Positions 9,621 to 22,100 of a DNA stretch of 64,000 nt are shown here, in pieces. Origin of the DNA: Kitagawia praeruptora (Eukaryota; Streptophyta; Magnoliopsida; Apiales; Apiaceae); assembly GCA_037693485.1 (NCBI GenBank), contig CM075345.1, positions 94,586,001-94,650,000 on the forward strand, given 5' to 3'. The first letter of the stretch is position 1. Each line of letters starts with the position of its first letter. The translations under genes and the position numbers were made by a program. A model generated the notes under the pieces. The model ran no database searches, had not been told where the DNA came from, and saw nothing but the letters and a program-made list of their open reading frames with translations.

Positions 9621-11173
9621 AGTAAATTGCAGAAAAGTGGCTTGAACTAAAAATTTTTTGCAGAATGATGGCCAATGTATTAAAGTGAACATTTTGGTGA
9701 CCAAACAAAATATTTTAAAGTAGTAAAAGGGCTCCGCTCAAAAACGCCTAACACCGTCAAGTCTGTTAGGGGTATTCTTGTCTGTTCACAATTTAATTTA
9801 ATTTTAAAACAGTAGAAACTCAGCAGCCACTCGTTGTAAAAACCAGACTTCGACAGCAAAGAATACAACTCGGAAACAACAAGAACTCAAACCACGATAA
9901 TAAAACCACGCAGACAAAATCTCTAACACCATGATAATACTTTTGCTTCAACCATTGAACAAGCTTCGCGAGCCTAGTGAGAGCAATAAAGTTTCCTTTA
10001 CCGATTCCAGCAAACCTCAGACAACCGAAGTCTCCCCTGTAAACAGTCCACTCAACTATAGGGCTACACGCCCTCACATTGGTCCCAAAAACATCCACTT
10101 TGTAGTGAAGAAGCCTCAACCCAATATCCCACTGAATGCCTTTTACGTTGTTCTTTGAAGACCCAAGAGCCATCATCACCCAATCCGCCCCAAGATGGGG
10201 ATTTACACAACGCAACTTCAAGTCGTCGGCTTTTTGAGTCAATATGACAAACACATTGCATTCCTTGTTCATAAAATCAACATTGGGATAAAATCCGTCT
10301 CCATCCTGGAACCCACAATCCAAATAAGGTCGAATCAACAACGATTCGCTATTTGTCATGCTTAACATTGATATAGTTCGGACATTTAAAGGTTCCAACA
10401 GAACCACCAGAGCAAGTAGAACAAGAGTCATAGAACGAGAAGCCAAAACAGGAGCACAATTCAGCAAACTCGCAACAACAATCGACCATACACTTGACTT
10501 GGTAAAAGACTCGATTGAAGAACAGAATCTGGCAACAAAACCGTGACTAGGCTACGCATAGAAACTGAAACCATGGACAAAACCCAATTCAAAAACTCCA
10601 ATCAAAACTAAATGGAACAAAACGAAAAGAAGGAAATAAAATCAAAACAAAACGGAAAGGGGGTGAAGGGAAGTGAATTTCGTGGAGCTTGCAGCGGGAA
10701 AAAAATAGTGGAATCGAAGAGGGAAAACTGGGTTTGAGTGGGGAAATGGAGGAGACAAAGGTGAGGGATTTTGAAACGAAAGAGAAGAGATGGGTTTGGT
10801 GTCTGTGTTTTAACAAAAAAAGAAAACAGTGGAGATGATAGGCTGGGTTTGCTTAAAGATCGAAGAAAACTAAAAAAACATGGGATGGGGGTTGTGTTGT
10901 AGAAATTGACGATGACGAAGAAGAACAAGGGGATTTGTGTTTGAAGTTGGAAAGAACAAAGCAGGGGAGTAAAAGTCATGTAAAGTAATTGGGGTTAATA
11001 ATTGTGGACAGACAAGAATACCCCTAACAGACTTGACGGTGTTAGGCGTTTTTGAGCGGAGCCCTTTTACTGCTTTAAAATATTTTGTTTGGTCACCAAA
11101 ATGTTCACTTTAATACATTGGCCATCATTCTGCAAAAAATTTTTAGTTCAAGCCACTTTTCTGCAATTTACTC
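9621..11173 (-). mobile_element. Mutator-like element (Pack-MULE type) with ~174-bp inverted repeats
   Basis: The terminal inverted repeats 9621-9794 and ~11000-11173 start with gagtaaattgcagaaaagtg and differ at only about two positions. They are flanked by a perfect 9-bp duplication, TTTTTAAAA (9612-9620 and 11174-11182), the hallmark of Mutator-type transposition. There is no transposase. Instead the 1.2-kb interior contains a minus-strand gene-like segment: a pyrimidine-rich leader and then an open frame. Near-identical inverted repeats point to recent activity driven by an autonomous relative elsewhere. Confidence 0.88.
9820..10545 (-). pseudogene. Gene fragment captured inside the Mutator-like element, family unknown
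   Basis: A minus-strand frame stays open from about 10545 to 9820. The first ATG-initiated part starts at 10418 (MTLVLLALVVLL, a hydrophobic stretch). It continues with ordinary globular-protein composition containing several Cys and Trp residues (YLDCGFQDGDGFYP, KECNVFVILTQ, RACSPIVEWTVY, GCLRFAGIG). A cctag acceptor-like site lies just upstream near 10549. Further 5' (10589-10979) the minus strand is C/T-rich, like a plant 5' UTR or first-exon leader. This fits host DNA picked up between Mutator ends. I do not recognise the source gene. The frame runs a short way toward the left inverted repeat and ends at 9820. Confidence 0.45.
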
Positions 11174-11182
11174 TTTTTAAAA

Positions 11183-12400
11183 TTAATATTTTAAAGTTAA
11201 TTTTTGGATCTTAATTCATTTGAAACTTAATTTAAAATTGATTGTACACAAAATTTATAATTAATAAATTATTTGCAAAAAACTAATGTGCATGAGAAAT
11301 TGTTGTCCGTTTTCAATGTTTTATACTTATTAAAAGAATAAGCCTAAATTAGTTTTATGTTGACTTTATTTCTTTATAATAAGATTTTTCTTCAATGATA
11401 ATTACAAAAATTTTCATGAAAAAATGTGAGACGATACTATAAGCGAGTAACTATCAACTATGTAATTAAGCTATGTCATATTAAGTTAAAAATTTCAAAA
11501 TTTCAAAATTCATATTTTAACTAAAATCTTTGAATCTCATTTCATTTAAAACTCAAATAACTAAATCAAGTACACGAAGTTGATATTTAATTAATGTTAT
11601 ATATATTAATAAATAAAGATGTTGAATTATTTTGTATTTCATTTTTAATGAATATTGTGGTTGATTTTTCAAAAAAAAAATATCTCAATAATTTAATTTA
11701 TTTGTAATTTTTAATTTTCTCTAATGATAATAATAATTTATATATAATAAAATGCGAGACATCGTCGTGAGACGATGTCAAGTAACATTCTATTGTACAA
11801 TATATAAAGTAAAACTGAAATTATATTTTAGCATGATTATTCGAGTCACATTTCATTCGATATGTAATTAAATAGATCAAACAAAATTTTAATTAATTAA
11901 ATAAATTTACTTAGATTGGTAAAGAAAAAATGTTGGATTGTTCCACCTCTTAATGTTCTATATTTGATAAAAATATGAACTGACAATTTTTCTAAAATTA
12001 TTTAGTTTTAGCATAATTTAAATTTTACTCATATATTGATGGTAATTTGCAGATGATAAAATGCATAATCACGTATTAAGATAACATCGAGTAAAGCTGA
12101 AATAACTAAATCCAGTACACAAAGTTGATATTCAATTAATGTTATAAATATTAATAAATAAATAAAGTATGCATTATTTAGTATTTCATACTTGATGAAT
12201 ATTGTGATTGAATTTAAAAAAAAAACTTATTTCTATATAATTTAATTTATTGTTAATGTAAAATTTTCTTCGATGATAATAATTTTTTTAACAAGATGAT
12301 AATAATAATTTTATTAATAAAATGCGAGACATCGTCGAGTAACATTGTACTATTACGCATTAAAATTTCTTTCCAAATGTAATTAATATTACATTTTTTT
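11183..12400. repeat. AT-rich field of degenerate repeats
   Basis: No coding sequence. A ~100-bp block (ttgatatt.aattaatgtta, then taataaataaa, then gaatattgtg.ttga) occurs at about 11580-11680 and again at 12127-12230. The motif aaaatgcgagacatcgtc occurs twice (near 11748 and 12320). Positions 11758-11779 form a perfect inverted repeat, gacatcgtc-gtga-gacgatgtc. These look like remnants of an unclassified non-coding transposon family. Confidence 0.55.
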
Positions 12401-12429
12401 GAAAGGAGATACTGCTATACATAGAGAAT

Positions 12430-14380
12430 TATATTTCAGCACAATTAAAAGAACTGGGAAAGGACCACCTTATTGCTGATAGAGAAGTCAGAAAGGCTTG
12501 CAAGAGTTTTTTGTGAGCAGAATTCTTGCATTTCTTGACTCTCATCAACCTGGAAAACTAGAGCATCCTTATCCTTCTCACTATATTGATCGAATTGAAG
12601 AATCCAACTTAGTTCCTGGTACTCTCATCTTTCTCTATTTAAAAATAATTGAAGGCTTGAAAAGAATTTAAGACAGAATTAATGTAAAAAATTCCAATGT
12701 ACATTGACTTTGATATTTGAAAATAATGTAAGTCTCGAATTATGACTTGACACTTCAAATGTTCATCCACTTAATTAAAATGTTTATGGTGATGAAAGGA
12801 GTGACATGCATTAAGAAGCGAAATGGTCCCTTCGAGTAGCCTGAACTTTAGTCTAAAACTATGATGTGTATAATTTGTTAACAAAACTTAAGCTACTGCA
12901 GTACTGAACATTAACACGGGTTCCATCTCCATCCCAGTAATTATTTTTGTAGCAAGCAATATATACCAAAATCACTTTCTGTTTGTTTTAGAGTACTCTT
13001 CAATTTTTTTAAGGCTCAACCAGAGAACTAACATTTTAATTAGTTGATGAGCAAAATGCTATATATATGTTTAGATACTATGTACTATATGTTTATGACT
13101 ATAAATTAAGAAACTCACAATTACTTTAAACCTCTCGGTGCAGGTTAATGCCATTAATTCGTTGAAAGGAAGCTAAAAAAGGTTGGAGCTGAGATGGTGG
13201 TTGTTTATCCTTCAAATATTACCAAGATCGGAGGTAGAGGCTATGGCACATATGTGTGCATATTTAAATTTTAAAAAATATAAATTAACCTCTCGGTGCA
13301 GGTTAATGCCATTAATTCATGAAAAGGAAGCAAAAAAAGGTTGGAGTCAGCTGTTGTCGGTCCTTCAAATATTACTGTTGATACAAAAAATATATTAGTT
13401 TTGTATCCAAAGCATGGGCCTGTATTTTGCATCCGAAGGTTACTTTTATATTTATTTATGTTTTTGGTAGACTCTAAATATGAAGAAAGGGGAGTCAAAT
13501 ACCATACTTCAAGAGTTAGTGAAAGGACAAACTAGGACACTTCGAAGATCAGAGCAGCACTTCCCTATTGTTTACTTCCACATCCAAATGTTGTCGTTGA
13601 AAAAGGAGTCCGATTCAAGTAACCACTCTATATTTATGTTTACAGGTTTTCGTCAAGAATAGTTTTTCTTCATGGATATGTTACCTTTTTATTTTTTTTA
13701 CAGGCCCCAAAAACATAGTCCATCCTGTGGAAAAAATTATTGGTTGCTTTCTTTGAAGAATTGTTTATCCGAATCCCCGAATGCAATAGATTCGCTACCT
13801 ATTGACGGTTTAGATAGTGAAACTGGTGGATACAATACTCTAGATTCCTCCGCAAAGCTCAGAATATTAATTTTTTTTATGTGATGAAGTCCTAGAAACT
13901 AAGTAAGTGTAATCTTTGATTCGGTATTTCACATTATAAATTTAATATTTTCCCTTGCCTTTTATAGCTTTCTATGTTACTTTCTTTTAGAAGAATATGG
14001 GATCGGATTAACAAACAGGAACTAAAGTTTGCTCAAAAAGCAAAACAAGCAAAGGAAAAAGTTCTTGCAGCAAAAGAAAAGGTAACTAATATGTTGTGAA
14101 TCACCTGTATTTTGGTCATGTCATGTGCACTGAGTACAACTTCAAATGTCTTCGTACATGCAGGAGAAAGGCTTGAAGCATAAAGTGATGAATGAACTTG
14201 CAGAAGCAATTATTGCAATGGATTGTGCTTCACTTTCAATCTCTGAACATGACGAGATAGTCAGTCAAATTAAATATGAAGCATCTCAAGCTCATAAAGA
14301 GATGCTAGACTCAGTGAATATGGTACCTAAAGGTATATTTATTATTTCGACAAATTATCAGTGTTTAAATGGAAAATAGA
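12430..14380 (+). pseudogene. Decayed multi-exon gene of unknown family, left of element A
   Basis: Exon-like segments with splice-like borders are visible on the plus strand. One begins after tttcag near 12458 and reads QLKELGKDHLIADREVRKAC. A one-frame-shifted continuation, SRILAFLDSHQ to ESNLVP, ends at a ctg|gtactc donor near 12619. A segment after gtgcag at 13144 includes VVVYPSNITKIGGRGYGTYV. Further pieces lie at 13300-13440, 13720-13880, 14000-14085 (Lys/Ala-rich coiled coil, ELKFAQKAKQAKEKVLAAKE) and 14163-14340 (GLKHKVMNELAEAIIAMDCA). Frameshifts and stops separate them, so no single product is possible. The start of the third exon, with its acceptor, is duplicated at 162-bp spacing (13127 and 13289). 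The family is not recognised. Confidence 0.45.
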
Positions 14381-14953
14381 TGTCATTAACTTGGGTTATA
14401 TAGTATGACCAATTGCTATGAAGCTTAGTAGGTGCCTAGGTGGGACTCATTTTCAAAGATCATGAATACTAGCTAGCCCATATAATTATCATTTAGATGA
14501 TGTCTATTCCTCCTCCCTAACCAATTGTGCAAACATTACTTGCTATGCGTGTTTTGGGGAAAAACTATGACATAGGACTTGGACTTTAATTCCATTTTGT
14601 TGATATAGGTCAAACAACTACAACACCTGCATATAGAAAAAAGAAAAAAAAACCACAACACCTGCTTCTGTTACCTAATTGTTTCCATTTTTGAGAAAAT
14701 ATAAATCCTGGTATCCAAATTAAAATTTTGAAACTGCTGAGATTTACCAAAGTTCACACTCCGGATTTCTGTCTTATGTATATCTTAGATGAGAAACTTT
14801 AATCGTCTTCTCTACCTTCAAAATGCCTCTGATGTTAGAGCCATAATTTTTTTTTAATGAGAGAAACACTATACTGTGAAATGTGTAATAAAATGTTGGA
14901 TCACAACTTGAAAATCTGTTGCCAACTTATCTTCTAAGTAAAATATAAATAAT
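14381..14953. other. Non-coding stretch, probably intron of the decayed gene
   Basis: AT-rich sequence with short A-runs (near 14640 and 14850) and no coding or RNA signal. It abuts the target duplication GTTAT (14954-14958) of element A. Confidence 0.5.
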
Positions 14954-14958
14954 GTTAT

Positions 14959-15033
14959 TGTTATAGGGAGAATATTGTATAACAATATTTGTGGAGGTTG
15001 CTGGATTTACGGAGCAAAATATGGATATTTTAC
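14959..15033 (-). repeat. 3' LTR of element A, fragment 1
   Basis: The first 75 bp of the left LTR up to the TTTAC duplication made by element B. It aligns to 44385-44459 of the other LTR with two differences. Confidence 0.9.
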
Positions 15034-15450
15034 TGTTACGACCAATTTTCTACCAGGCTTCGTTCGGTAGGACCTGCAGAAAGAGAATGCGAGGGTGGAG
15101 CCCCCCGATTCACCTCCGGTGTGAGAATAAGTTAGTCGGTTTTTTGTAAGGTAATTTGAACGTAGAGAATTTGTATTGTTGTGTGTGTCGTTATGGATTT
15201 TATGAACAATCTTACCTCCTTTTATACTTATTTTTCTTTGCAGTTGTTGAGATGTAGATCTGCTTTCCAGAGTATCAAATATTCTTTGGATCATGGGGCC
15301 ATGTGACCGTTTAAAGGTAAAATACCTTTCATCATGGCCACGGTCGGCCATTGATAGCCATGTGACCGTTCATGTAGAACAGGTTGTTTTATTCCTTGGG
15401 CTTAACATTGGGCCATTGGTTCGGCCCATTAAGAGATTGGACCTCTAACA
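15034..15450 (-). repeat. 3' LTR of element B
   Basis: 417 bp; it differs from the 5' copy at about positions 15052 (a versus c) and 15139 (g versus a). No other differences were seen by eye. Confidence 0.93.
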
Positions 15451-15803
15451 TGTCCCTAGGCTTCGTTCGGAGTAATCCTCAGGACGAAGGCTAAAGCCTA
15501 AGTCTTTCTTTGGAATATCCCCTTCGGGTCGCCCGAAATTACTTTTAAAAAGAAAAGTTAATGCCTTGGCCCATCTTCGGAACATTCGTTCGGACGCCAT
15601 CCAAAAAATAACTTTTTAGTACGATAAAAAACTGAGTCAGCCTTAGGTTGTATTATCTGGATAATGAGAACGAAGGACAAGGTCGAGTCTTTTCTTGGGA
15701 AGTCGTGTCCCTTTATGACTGACAGCTGCCTTTTCTCAAGATTCACGCCCCAATCTCAACCGTTGAATTTGAAACGCCAATCATCCAACCGTCACAATCC
15801 CTC

Positions 15804-16428
15804 TATTAAACCCTCATCTCTTTTCTTTTCCCCCTTTACGCATACGCCCTCATATTTTCAGAGAAAAAGAATCCTTTTTAGAGAAAAGCTTTAGCAACCA
15901 TCGGAGCCGTCGTTTCGTCACCGATTTCTTTTGACTCTCCGGTTCCGGTTGACGTCCACATTCAAGCGTTTTATCCCCGGGAACTCGATCTTATCCGCAA
16001 TCTTCAGAACAGTAAGTCTCTATACTCTTCATTCCAACTAATTGTATATCGTCTCTTTACATTCTTGAATATGTGTTCTTGAATATATATGTAGGCATCT
16101 GTATGTAAGTATCTATATACACACATATGCGAGTATGCGCATGATTTTACCTGTGTTCTTGGGATAAGAGATAGGCGTGTTAGTGTCCCTTTGTCCTATT
16201 CGCATGTTTCGTTAGGATTTCTGGAATTGATAAATTGTTTAGGAGAGATACATCCTTCGGGATATTTGAATCTGTCGAGTGTTCTTCGGATTGTCGTGAG
16301 TCTGAATCACTTTAGATGGTAGGGATTTTTTGGCCGGTCCTAGCCCTCTGTACTCGATCTTTTTCTTCCTTTCGATTATTTTCATTTTTGTCTTAGTACA
16401 TGGATAATCTCTACATTTCCGAATGCAG
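15804..16428 (+). promoter_or_regulatory. Promoter and leader intron of element B's antisense gene
   Basis: A TATTAAA box (15804-15810) is followed by a C/T-rich leader and a donor AGAACA|GTAAGTCTC at 16012. The acceptor GAATGCAG ends at 16428, four bases before the ATG. Element A has the same layout with the donor AGAACAA|GTAAGTCTT. The match between two divergent elements supports a real transcription unit. Confidence 0.55.
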
Positions 16429-16432
16429 GGAT

Positions 16433-18235
16433 ATGGACCGGTCAAACGAAGGTACAGATCCTTCGGTCTCTTCCCCTTTTAGCGATGCCGTAGAGTATCC
16501 GGCCGCCAATCGTCCTTCTCAGCTGACCGAAGACGATATAGAGCATTTCTGTTCGATCTATTATGTGTTGAAATATGTATGGTATTTCTTCGCCCCAAGG
16601 AAGGAAGATAGGATTTGGCAGAATCCCCAAGTCGCAGCTATTTGTGGGGGAGGGTTCGCTACGGGTATATCCGAAGCGGCATTCAAATGTGGCTTCCGAT
16701 TGCCCATATTGCGTATTTTAAAGAGTGTCTTGAAGCAGTCGGGCATCGTCATCGGTCAGCTGGACCCGAACAGTTTTATTCATGTAAATACTTTTCAAGC
16801 TCGATGCATGGCTAGTAAAGTGACTCCAAGAACGTCTCTGTTCTGGCATCATTACGAGCTTTGCTGGAATCCGAAAAGTAAGGGTTTTTATACCATCGCT
16901 CGGAGAGTAGGCCGGCCTGATTGGTCGTTTACAAATTCGAATAATAAGGAGGCTCATATTAAATGGGTTTTTGTTTCCGGCCCGAAGTTGGAGAAGTTCG
17001 GTGTTTGGAAGGTGGTCGATCCTACGAGGTATGTATATCCCGAACTCACGGAGGCGGATAAGAATGACTACCGAATACTGTGTGACCTTGATATGGACAA
17101 GGTACCATTATCGGATAGTGGGGACGGAGACTGGTTAGTCGGTCTTTGGGGTAATGGTAACGTTCCTTCATTCTGTTCTTCTTTTCTGCAATTTATCTTT
17201 CCGAAAGTATGATAACTCCTGTTTATTGCCTTTAGCCTGTATATAATGTTCTTCTTTATCTTGTATAGTGACAACTCGAGAGGATATTCTGGAACGAAAG
17301 AGGAAGAAGGCGGCCGACCTAGCTGCTGCTGCTCTGGCGGCCGAAGCAGATGCTGCTAAGCAGGTCGAAGGGGTGGAAACCTTGGCTCTTGATCAAGGGG
17401 AAAAAAGCTTGGTCAATACTCCACCTACTTCTTCGCCTCCCAGAGAGTCAGTCTCGAAGAGAACAAATCAGGATACTTCGAGGAAGAGACCTCGGTCGAA
17501 GAATACGGAATTAAATGTGTATTCTCCTCAATGGAGTGTTTTGGAGACCGACCAAATCATTGTCCTAGCTCCTTCTTCAGCAAAGAATGTGGGTCCTGAT
17601 CTATGTCGTGGCCTCGTTCTTCCAGCCGATCGACCAACTATCGCCAAGCTGAATGATGTTGAAGCTTGTACTGAAATGATGACCCTTCTTTCTATGGTAA
17701 GTTTCTTTTCCTTCGTACGTATATACTTGCCTTAGAAATTTTTAACATTTTCCATGTTTGTGTTCAGGGCGCTGCCTGGTCAGCTGTGGTGACCGAACGT
17801 GTAGAAGGGATGCAAACCAGACTGAAGCAGGTTGATCAGCTGGAAGTAAGAGCGGTCAAAGCCGAAGAAGACCTTCGGAACTCTTCTACCGAACTGGATA
17901 GGGTCACTGGCCAGGCTAATGCCCTTAAGGAAGAGTTGGAGAAGCTGAAGGCCACAAGCTCAAGGCGCATCGAATGGAGGAACACCCAGCTGAAGCAATC
18001 AAGAAAGAGTGCTCGGAAATTGCATAAGCAGCTTCTTTTGACAGAGGAACGATGCTATCAGATGGGTTATGATGATGCTGTGGTGAAGGCCCATTCACTT
18101 GGTTTTGATCATACCCAACTGCTTGATGCTGCAATGGGTATGACTGATCCAGTGGGTAGGGAAAAGTCTGATGACCCCGAAGTTATTTCTTCAGGAGAAG
18201 AAGAGCCGCTTCCTGATGAGCCTTCGATGGAGTAG
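16433..18235 (+). CDS. Spliced antisense gene of element B ('gypsy-type transposon' domain protein)
   Basis: Three coding exons join with exact phases: 16433-17150, 17269-17696 and 17768-18235, giving 1614 nt (537 aa). A leader intron (16012-16428) precedes the ATG. The N-terminal two thirds contain a domain like the plant 'putative gypsy type transposon' family (PF04195/Transposase_28): FRLPILRILKSVLKQSGI, TSLFWHHYELCWNPKSKGFY and HIKWVFVSGPKLEKFGVWKV. Then come an Ala/Lys-rich linker, a Ser/Pro/Arg-rich segment and a coiled coil (EGMQTRLKQVDQLEVRAVKA), ending acidic (SSGEEEPLPDEPSME). No stop or frameshift occurs within the exons. Extra, often antisense, ORFs next to the 3' LTR are known in Tat elements such as Grande and Retand. 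Function unknown; a nuclear or regulatory role is only a guess. Confidence 0.75.
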
Positions 18236-18349
18236 CCTTATATTTATTTTATGGCCTTCGGGCTTTGTAATTTAACATTTGCCTTTAGTCTTCGAATTGG
18301 TGCCTTCGGGCTTTTTATATTTGCCTTGGCATAATTTAATGTATTTTAG

Positions 18350-18665
18350 CTTCCTTAGCATAATTTTTCTTTTCATTCTTATGCATCTTCGATTTTTGCT
18401 TTAGCATCATTGTTATATGCATCTTCGGCTTTCAATTGCCTTAGCATAATTTTTCATTTTTTTATGCCTCTTCGGCTTTCAATTGCCTTAGCATAAATTT
18501 TCATTTTTTATGCATCTTCGGCTTTCAATTGCCTTAGCATAATTTTTCATTTTTTTATGCCTCTTCGGCTTTCAATTGCCTTAGCATAAATTTTCATTTT
18601 TATGCATCTTCGGCTTTCAATTGCCTTAGCATAATTTTTCATTTTTTTATGCGTCTTCGGTCGTA
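18350..18665. repeat. ~46-bp tandem repeat downstream of B's antisense gene
   Basis: At least five copies of a unit containing attgccttagcata, a T-rich spacer and cttcggcttt start near 18435, 18482, 18528, 18575 and 18620. They lie between the 3' end of the antisense gene and the 3' end of pol, where the two convergent transcripts would end. Confidence 0.8.
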
Positions 18666-19119
18666 ACCTAGCATGTTGTGCGTTTTCGGTCATAACCTAG
18701 CTGCCCCCAGTTTTTAAGGGGTTTTGTAAAGGATTTAGGCCCCGTTCGGTCGGTTAAAATATTTCCTCCCGGACCTAATGAGTGACAAAGCCACTTAAAT
18801 ACTAGGACATTCTTGTAAGGGTCCAAATTTCGTTCGGTCGGCCCCGAATTTGGATATGTCAGGTATTGGTAACTTAAATCAGAATGTATTTGAACACTAG
18901 AAACAAGTTAGAGGGGCGCATGTTTTACTTGGTCGGCCCCAAACATGGGTCCATTTTGCTTAATTATGGCATGTAGAAAAATGTAGCGAACAATCTGTTA
19001 TTGATCATGTGGGATTCGCATGGTTTTGTATTACAGATTGATGCTTACTTAGGGAATTCAAAAGATAACTTGCATTAAACCACAAAATTTAAAAGGGTAA
19101 TAAAATGTTTCCAGTAAGC
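18666..19119. other. Non-coding spacer between antisense gene and pol in element B
   Basis: No coding capacity. It contains repeated ttcggtcgg/ggtcggcccc words. Transcripts of the antisense gene and pol converge here. Confidence 0.5.
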
Positions 19120-22100
19120 TTACTGGTAAAAACGGCGAAGGCGAGCAGCGTGCCAGGTGTTCTTAATCAAACTGCCGTCCGAATGAGCTAACTTGTAAGT
19201 GCCCGGTCGAACCACCTCGCTTACCACATAAGGGCCTTCCCAGTTGGGCATAAGTTTGCCTTGTTTTGTGGGCATTGATGTGGCCAATTCTCGAAGCACT
19301 AAGTCTCCGATTCGGAATGATCTCTTTTTTACTCCCGAATCGTAGTGTTGTGCTGCTTGAAGCTGGTATCTTAAGTTCCTTTGGTGAGCTGCTTCCCTTT
19401 CTTCTTCGAGTAAGTCCACATTCGCTCGGAGACCACATTCGTTTGTCTCTATGTTGAAAACTTGTGTTCGGTAAGATTCTAGGCAAACTTCGACTGGCAA
19501 AAGAGCATCTGTTCCGAAAGCTAATTTGAAGGGTGTTTCTCCTGTTGATGACCTTGGTGTCGTTCGGTATGCCCACAGAACCCATGGTAGCTCTTCGGCC
19601 CAAAGTCCTTTGGCTTCTCCCAGCCTTTTCTTTATTCCGTCGAAGATAATTTTGTTTGCAGCTTCGATCACCCCGTTTCCCTGGGGATGTCCGACCGAAC
19701 TGAATTTTTGCCGAATCCCGAATTGAGCTAAGAATTTTCTGAATTTGCTTCCGATGAATTGGGTTCCGTTGTCCGATACACATACCATAGGGATACCGAA
19801 TCTTAATATTACTTGTTCTAACATGAACTTCTTTGCTGCTTCTTCGATAATGGATGAAAGTGGTCGGGCTTCTATCCACTTGGTCATGTAGTCGATCGCC
19901 ACAATGCAGTACTTGGTTTGTTTGGTACTGGTGGGCAAAATCCCTACAATATCAACCGCCCACATAGCAAATGGAATGGGGCTAAGGACTGAAGACATCT
20001 CCTCGGGTGGTTGCTTCGGTATAGTGCTGAATAACTGGCATTGTATACATCTTTTGGCGTATTCGGTCGCGTCCTCCTTCATTTTTGGCCAGAAAAACCC
20101 TTGCCTTAGAATTTTGAGGGTCAAAGACCTTCCTGCTAGATGTTCTCCGTAAATTCCCTCATGAACTGTTTCGAGGGCTAAAACCTGTTCATCTTTGTTT
20201 AAACATCGAAGAAGGGGTTGCGTCACCGATCTTCTGAACAAACGGCCTCCAACCATAGTATAATTGGCCGATCGATGTTTTACCTTCTGTGCTTCCCTTC
20301 GTTCGAGTGGCAAAGTTCCTTTCTCTAGGAATGCTCTGATTGGGGTCATCCAGTTGGTTCCTTGGTGAATTTCCATGCATTGCTTTTTGTCTATCGAAGG
20401 AGTCTTTACTTCGGTCAGATAAATTGACCCGTTGAGGTTTTGAGTTTCTGCCGAGGCTAACCTTGATAGAGCATCCGCCCGATTGTTGTTCTCTCTTGCT
20501 ACCTGATTTAATTCGAATGATTCAAATAGTAGAGATTTCTCGCGTACCTTAAGGGCGTAGGCCTTCGTTTGGGGATCTTTTTGTCCATACTCTCCTGTGA
20601 AATGTTTTACCACCAACATTGAGTCGCTGAATGCTCTTAGGTGCTTAACCTCCAAATTTCTCGCCAAATCTAGGCCTGCCAGAAGTGCTTCATATTCGGC
20701 CTCATTGTTCGTTAAAAGGAAAGTGAACCTGATAGCTTGGCATATTTCGAATCCTTCTGGGCTTGTTAAAATTAAACCGGCCCCACATTTTTCTTTGGCG
20801 ACCGACCCGTCAACGAATAATTTCCATTTTCCTGGCGCCGGAATTAGTTGTTCTTCGGGAGACAAATCCTTTGGTTCCGAAAATGAGCATTCTACCATAA
20901 AATCTGCAAGTGCCTGGGCTTTGATCGCAGTTCTTGGTGTATATTCCAGGTCGTGCTCTCCAAGTTCAATCGCCCAGGCTACCACTCTGCCCGATGCTTC
21001 TGGCCTTTGTAAGATTTTCTTCAAGGGTTGGTTTGTTACTACTTTGATCGTCCTTCCTTGGAAATAGTGTCTTAATTTCCTTGCTGCCATTACCAATCCA
21101 TAGGCGAACTTCTCTGCGTTCGGATATCTAGTTTCTGCATCTTTGAGAATATGAGAAACGTAGAACACCGGATGCTGGTTCCCTTCGTGTTCTTTGACTA
21201 ACACTGCTCCGAGCGTTCGATCGTTCACAGCTAAGTACAACTGCAAAGTTTCTTTCGGATCAGGCCTCATTAGGAGTGGGGCTTTTACTAGATATTCTTT
21301 AACTTCCTCAAATGCTTTTTGGCAATTGGGCCCCCACTCGAAGTTCTTGGGTCCCCGAAGTACTTCAAAGAATGGCAAGGCCTTTTCGGCCGATCTGGAA
21401 ATGAACCTCCTCAGGGCGGGTAACCGTCCGGTCAGCTTTTGAATATCCCTGATCGTCTTCGGTGCTTCCATATCGATGACCGCTTTGATCTTTTCTGGGT
21501 TTGCCTCAATTCCTCTGGCGCTAACCATATACCCCAAGAATTTTTCGCTGTTGACTCCGAACGTACATTTGTTCGGATTTATCCTCATGTTGTTTTCCCT
21601 GAGCGTTACAAAACATTCTCTTAAATCTTCAGCGTGGTCCTTAAAGAGAGATTTGACAATCATGTCGTCCACATAACACTCCATATTCCGACCGATTTGA
21701 GCTTTAAATACTTTGTTGATCATTTTTTGGAAAGTGGCCCCTGCGTTCTTCAGTCTGAAGGGCATTTTCACGTAAGCATAAGTACCGTTCGGTGTGATGA
21801 ACGCTGTCTTTGGTATGTCTTCGGTGTTCATGGCGATTTGGTGATATCCCGAGAACGCGTTCAAAAAACTGAGTATTTGATGCCCCGAGGTTGCATCTAT
21901 CAGTTGATCAATGTTCGGTAGAGGGTAGTGATCCTTCGGACAGTGCTTATTTAAGTCGGTGTAGTCCACACACATTCTCCATTTGCCGTTGGACTTTTTC
22001 ACCACAACCACGTTCGCCAACCAATCTGGGTAGTCTATCTCTTCGATGAATTTTGCCTCTAGCAATTTTTCGACTTCGGCCTGAATGACCTTCTGTCTTT

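Noticed and set aside
10608..10979. 123-aa minus-strand open frame rich in Phe, Ser and Pro
   Set aside because: Composition is that of a translated C/T-rich leader; no domain, better read as captured 5' UTR.
15007..15351. Open frame in the LTR of element B (also at 24778-24993)
   Set aside because: It lies wholly in LTR and A-LTR junction sequence and has no protein-like features.
16239..17274. Minus-strand frames inside the antisense gene of B
   Set aside because: They are shadows of the spliced plus-strand exons, whose domain and phases are coherent.
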